64,000 nt of DNA. It comes from Streptomyces spinoverrucosus (lineage in GTDB: Bacteria > Actinomycetota > Actinomycetes > Streptomycetales > Streptomycetaceae). Under the pieces are notes generated by a model that worked only from the letters and a program-made list of their open reading frames with translations, searched no databases and had not been told where the DNA came from. This document shows, in pieces, positions 61,079 to 64,000 of the stretch (within the stretch, counting starts at the first letter, position 1; the number at the start of each line of letters is the position of its first letter). The stretch is from positions 124,001-188,000 of the forward strand of contig NZ_JADPZX010000002.1 in the NCBI RefSeq assembly GCF_015712165.1, given 5' to 3'. The translations under genes were made by a program, and so were the position numbers.

Positions 61079-62197
61079 CTAGATGCCGAGCCGGGTGGCG
61101 AGCAGTTCCCGGTGGTAGGACGGGCCGCCGAGGAGGACCTCGGAGCTCTTGGCCCGCTTGAAGTACAGGTGCGCGGGGTGTTCCCAGGTGAAGCCGATGC
61201 CGCCGTGGACCTGGATGGTGCCGGCGGCGACCTTGGTGAACGCCTCGGAGCAGAAGGCCTGCGCGAGGGCCGCGGCGACGGCGATCTCCGTAGCGTCACC
61301 GGAGTCCAGCGCCCACAGTCCGCCGTACGCGGCCGAGCGGGCGGACTCGATCTCCACCAGCATGTCGGCGCACTTGTGCTTGATCCCCTGGAAGGAGCCG
61401 ATGGGCCGGCCGTACTGGACGCGGATCCTGGCGTAGTCGACGGCGGCCTCCAGGGCCGCGGCGGCTCCCCCGACCTGTTCGGCGGCGAGCAGGACGGAGG
61501 CGGTGGCGAGGGTGCGTTCGAGGGCGGGCCAGGCGGTGCCCTCGGTGCCGAGCAGGCGGGCGGGGGTGTCGGTGAAGTCCAGCCGGGCCTGTTTGCGGGT
61601 CTGGTCGAGGGTGGGCAGGGGGGTGCGGACGAGTCCGGAGGCGTCGGCTGCGACCGCGAAGAGGCTGACGCCGGTGGGGGTGCGGGCGGCGACCAGCAGC
61701 AGGTCGGCGAGGTGTCCGTCGGGGACGTAGGTCTTCGTGCCGGTCAGGTGCCAGCCGGCGGCCGTTTCGCGGGCGGTGAGACGGATGCCGGGCTCGTCCC
61801 AGCGGCCGTCGTCCTCGGTGAGGGCCAGCGTGGCCACCGTCTCGCCGGACGCGATGCCCGGCAGGAGGTCGCGCCGGGCCTGCTCGTCGTCGCAGCGCTG
61901 CAGGGCCTCGGCGGCCAGGGCGACGGTCGCGAAGTACGGTCCGCACAGCAGCGCGCGGCCCGCCTCCTCGAAGACGATGCCGAGGTCGACGTAGCCGAAT
62001 CCGGTACCGCCGTACTCCTCGGGCACCGCGAGCCCCTGGAGGCCGAGTTCGCCGGCCATGCGCCGCCAGACGACGCGGTCATGGCCACGGGGGTCGGCGG
62101 CCAGGCGGCGTACGGTCGCCTCGTCGGAGTACTTGGACAGGAACGACCGTACGACCTTGCGCAGTTCGTCCTGTTCCTCGCTGAAGGTGAGATCCAT
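61079..62197 (-). CDS. Acyl-CoA dehydrogenase (FadE, partner subunit)
   Basis: 372 aa from ATG 62197. FSEEQDELRKVVRSFLSKY start, LTEDDGRWDEP loop instead of the usual TEPxAGSD (weak FAD/substrate loop), YGRPIGSFQGIKHKCADMLVEIESARSAAYGGLW, and QVHGGIGFTWEHPAHLYFKRA. The altered middle loop suggests a subunit that contributes to one half of a shared active site. First gene of the operon ending at 58617; promoter region has site F, shared with the divergent hydratase gene. Confidence 0.88.
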   Translation of the reverse strand: MDLTFSEEQDELRKVVRSFLSKYSDEATVRRLAADPRGHDRVVWRRMAGELGLQGLAVPEEYGGTGFGYVDLGIVFEEAGRALLCGPYFATVALAAEALQRCDDEQARRDLLPGIASGETVATLALTEDDGRWDEPGIRLTARETAAGWHLTGTKTYVPDGHLADLLLVAARTPTGVSLFAVAADASGLVRTPLPTLDQTRKQARLDFTDTPARLLGTEGTAWPALERTLATASVLLAAEQVGGAAAALEAAVDYARIRVQYGRPIGSFQGIKHKCADMLVEIESARSAAYGGLWALDSGDATEIAVAAALAQAFCSEAFTKVAAGTIQVHGGIGFTWEHPAHLYFKRAKSSEVLLGGPSYHRELLATRLGI

Positions 62198-62257
62198 GCC
62201 CGGCTTCCCGTCGTCGGTGCGGCACCAGTGCCGGCCGCTTGCCGCCCACTCCTCAAT

Positions 62258-62287
62258 ACAGTTAGATAATTATAGTATCCGCACTGA
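62258..62287. promoter_or_regulatory. AT-rich operator/promoter element (site F)
   Basis: ACAGTTAGATAATTATAG (62258-62275), 7 nt, ACTGA (62283-62287): the same 18 bases and spacing as site D at 51217. Only 30 nt before the hydratase GTG and 60 nt before the divergent dehydrogenase start, in a 108-bp gap. Confidence 0.72.
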
Positions 62288-62305
62288 TTACACCAGGAGC
62301 GCGAC

Positions 62306-63127
62306 GTGACCGATCTCTACGCCCCGTTCACGAGCCTGACCTTCGAGCGGCCCGCGCCCGGCGTGCTCCGCGTGGTGCTGGACGGACCCAATCTCAACGC
62401 GGTGGATCCGCGCACGCACGGGGAACTGGCCGACATCTGGCCGGTGATCGACCGGGACGAACAGACCCGGGTGGTGCTGGTCCAGGGGGCGGGCCGGGCG
62501 TTCTCCGCGGGCGGGACCTTCGACTCCATCGAGGCGATGACCGAGGACTACGCGGTGCGCGCCCGGGTGATGCGCGAGGCGCGGGACATGGTGTACGGGG
62601 TGATCAACTGCTCGAAGCCGGTGGTCTCCGCGATCCACGGACCCGCCGTCGGCGCGGGGCTGGTCATCGGCATGCTGGCGGACATCTCGATCGCCGCCCG
62701 CACCGCGAAGATCGTCGACGGGCACACACGGCTCGGGGTCGCGGCCGGTGACCACGCCGCCATCTGCTGGCCGCTGCTGTGCGGCATGGCCAAGGCCAAG
62801 TACTACCTGCTGACCTGCGAGGCGCTCACCGGTGAGGAGGCCGAGCGGATCGGGCTGGTGTCGAAGTGCGTGGCCGACGAGGACGTGCACGCGGAGGCGC
62901 TGCGCGTGGCGAAGGTTCTGGCCGCCGGGCCCGCGAGCGCGATCAGCTGGACCAAACGGTCCCTCAACCACTGGTACCGCACCGCGCAGCCGATCTTCGA
63001 GGCCTCGCTCGGGCTTGAGTTCCTCGGGTTCGCGGGACATGAGGTCGTCGAGGGGCTGGCCGCGCACCGGGAGAAGCGGGCCCCGGACTTCGAGGGCGTT
63101 GGCGGCAAGAACCCGCTCGCTCTCTGA
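62306..63127 (+). CDS. Enoyl-CoA hydratase/isomerase family
   Basis: 273 aa from a GTG (AGGAG upstream). Crotonase fold: [93 protein letters not shown]. This is the layout of ring-opening or unusual hydratases: the usual two Glu are replaced (VAAGDHAA), with Asp/His available. Typical of crotonases in aromatic or terpenoid CoA pathways. Followed after 27 nt by a MaoC gene. Confidence 0.87.
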   Translation: MTDLYAPFTSLTFERPAPGVLRVVLDGPNLNAVDPRTHGELADIWPVIDRDEQTRVVLVQGAGRAFSAGGTFDSIEAMTEDYAVRARVMREARDMVYGVINCSKPVVSAIHGPAVGAGLVIGMLADISIAARTAKIVDGHTRLGVAAGDHAAICWPLLCGMAKAKYYLLTCEALTGEEAERIGLVSKCVADEDVHAEALRVAKVLAAGPASAISWTKRSLNHWYRTAQPIFEASLGLEFLGFAGHEVVEGLAAHREKRAPDFEGVGGKNPLAL

Positions 63128-63154
63128 CCGCCGCCCACCCGAAAGGATCCGATC

Positions 63155-63655
63155 ATGGCGCAGGAACCGACGACGACCGAAGTCCGCCCGCTGGTACGGG
63201 GGTTGACCTACGAGGAGATGCCGGTCGGGCAGGTCTTCCGGACCGCCCGCCGGACCGTCACCGAGACCGACCTGGTCAACTTCATCACCTGGGGCGGTTT
63301 CACCGAGCCGCTCTTCTGGGACGCCACACACGCGGCGGAGGGCGGGTACACGGGCCGTCTGGTCCCGGGCGGCCTGACCTACTGCCTCGCCGAAGGACTC
63401 GTCCTGCAGACGAACGTGCTGCACGGCACGGGCCTCGCCTTCCTGCACATGGAGCTGACCGTGCGGGGGCCGGTGTATGTCGGGGACACGCTGTACGCGA
63501 TCGTCGAGACGACGGGCTGCCGTCCCTCCAGCAAGCCCGGCCGGGGCGTGGTGACCAGCAGGATCACCGTATGCAATCAGCGGGACGAGGAAGTCCTGGT
63601 CTACTGCCCGGTGCGGCTGATCCGCGGCCGGGACTACGAGGCGCCCACGCCCTGA
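63155..63655 (+). CDS. MaoC-family hydratase
   Basis: 166 aa, GAAAGGA upstream. Hotdog: LTYEEMPVGQVFRTARRTVTETDLVNFITWGGFTEPLFWDATHA, then RLVPGGLTYCLAEGLVLQ. The hydratase-2 Asp/His pair is not in its usual D-x-N-P-x-H form (FTEPLFWD instead), so it may be a variant hydratase or a thioester-binding protein; mesaconyl-CoA hydratase-type or TesB-like roles are possible. Its last 22 nt overlap the convergent GH1-like gene. Confidence 0.8.
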   Translation: MAQEPTTTEVRPLVRGLTYEEMPVGQVFRTARRTVTETDLVNFITWGGFTEPLFWDATHAAEGGYTGRLVPGGLTYCLAEGLVLQTNVLHGTGLAFLHMELTVRGPVYVGDTLYAIVETTGCRPSSKPGRGVVTSRITVCNQRDEEVLVYCPVRLIRGRDYEAPTP

Positions 63656-64000
63656 GAGCGGGGTACGAGGCTCAGCCCGGTATCCGGGCGGGCTGAGGGT
63701 GCGGCGGCGAAGGCTCCCCCACCCACCCAGTCGGACGGCATCGCGGGCCGCGGCGCGAGCTCGTGGTCCGGGACCGCCATCGCGTACAGCCGGGTGTAGC
63801 GGAACTTGGCCTCCAGGTTGTCCAGGACCGACCAGTACTCGTAACCGCACACCTCCACCCCGGCCGCCACCAGCCCCGCGAGCCAGGAGAGCCTGGCCCG
63901 CAGCAGCTCACGTCGGCGGGTGTCGTCGCTGTGTCCGGTGTCGTCGACCAGGTCCAGGTCGCCCATGCCGTTGTCGACGACGGACAGCGGCGGCAACAGG
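63634..64000 (-). CDS. GH1-family glycoside hydrolase, C-terminal part (truncated by window)
   Basis: Only the last 122 or so residues are inside the window; the frame is open to the edge. PPLSVVDNGMGDLDLVDDTGHSDDTRRRELLRARLSWLAGLVAAGVEVCGYEYWSVLDNLEAKFRYTRLYAM matches the end of GH1 beta-glucosidases (VxENGMG ... R.xxLxxHL ... GYxxWSLLDNFEW). The nucleophile Glu of ENG is Asp here (VVDNG), which would strongly affect retaining catalysis. A 60-residue Pro/Ala-rich tail follows the barrel end. Probably unrelated to the CoA cluster, unless it frees a glycosylated substrate. Confidence 0.65.
   Translation of the reverse strand, partial: LLPPLSVVDNGMGDLDLVDDTGHSDDTRRRELLRARLSWLAGLVAAGVEVCGYEYWSVLDNLEAKFRYTRLYAMAVPDHELAPRPAMPSDWVGGGAFAAAPSARPDTGLSLVPRSQGVGAS

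Noticed and set aside
34556..63655. Reading the CoA cluster as a true bile-acid (bai) or steroid (kstR) regulon
   Set aside because: BaiF-like and BaiE-like folds and a FadE pair are present, but no 7-alpha-dehydroxylation or ring-degradation genes, and the AT-rich sites do not resemble KstR or KstR2 operators.
1..64000. Search by eye for CRISPR arrays, tRNAs, rRNAs and attachment sites
   Set aside because: No regularly spaced repeats, cloverleaf with a tRNA T-loop, or rRNA stretch was recognised; a covariance-model search would be needed to exclude small RNAs.

Overview
The window is high-GC DNA with the composition, codon bias, 4-nt ATGA/GTGA gene overlaps and gene content of a Streptomyces-type soil actinomycete, most likely an accessory part of the chromosome. 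No rRNA, tRNA, CRISPR array or prophage was recognised.

Region 1 (1-7.8 kb) is an island of secreted polymer-degrading proteins, all on the + strand: a Tat-exported GH99/GH71-like glycosidase with a fascin-like domain, a GH18 chitinase, a parallel beta-helix protein and a GH19 chitinase (these three carry ricin-type lectin domains), and a necrosis-inducing NPP1 protein. The GH18 promoter contains a DasR-like element, which would link it to N-acetylglucosamine control.

Region 2 (7.9-27.4 kb) handles sugars. A GntR regulator converges on a six-gene - strand operon: lipoprotein binding protein, enolase-superfamily dehydratase, two permeases, double ATPase and a RhaM mutarotase. This is an L-rhamnose or L-fucose uptake and catabolism unit. 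Next, a GH36 alpha-galactosidase is divergent from a ROK regulator, a three-gene oligosaccharide ABC importer, and the exported GH27 alpha-galactosidase, GH95 fucosidase-type enzyme and SGNH esterase. Together they look like a module that strips galactose, fucose and acyl side chains from plant glycans.

Region 3 (27.5-34.2 kb) is a hydroxyquinol-type aromatic pathway: a Fis/AAA regulator without the sigma-54 contact loop, a FAD phenol hydroxylase, an intradiol (hydroxyquinol/catechol) dioxygenase and a maleylacetate reductase carrying a 1-nt frameshift. A YceI protein follows.

Region 4 (34.3-63.7 kb) is the most interesting part: a large CoA-dependent catabolic cluster. It has a branched-chain-amino-acid-type ABC importer (LivH, LivM and LivG fused in one 898-aa protein), an acyl-CoA synthetase, a class III CoA-transferase, three acyl-CoA dehydrogenases, three enoyl-CoA hydratases, three MaoC/hotdog hydratases, a thioesterase, three SDRs, two thiolases, a ketosynthase-like/DUF35 fusion without the usual cysteine, a DUF2889 protein, an NTF2-like protein, an amidohydrolase, a serine hydrolase and a FadR-type GntR regulator. 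Every promoter-bearing gap in it holds a strikingly AT-rich operator-like motif, and none was noticed elsewhere in the cluster, so it looks like one regulon. The substrate is unknown; a cyclic or branched carboxylic acid (aryl-propanoid, terpenoid or steroid-side-chain-like) is the best guess. One edge is decaying (LuxE-family pseudogene beside an IS481-type scar). Its middle carries an IS701-type element nested at the edge of a MITE, which itself sits on the TA shared by two convergent stop codons.

The right edge cuts into a GH1-family glycosidase on the - strand.
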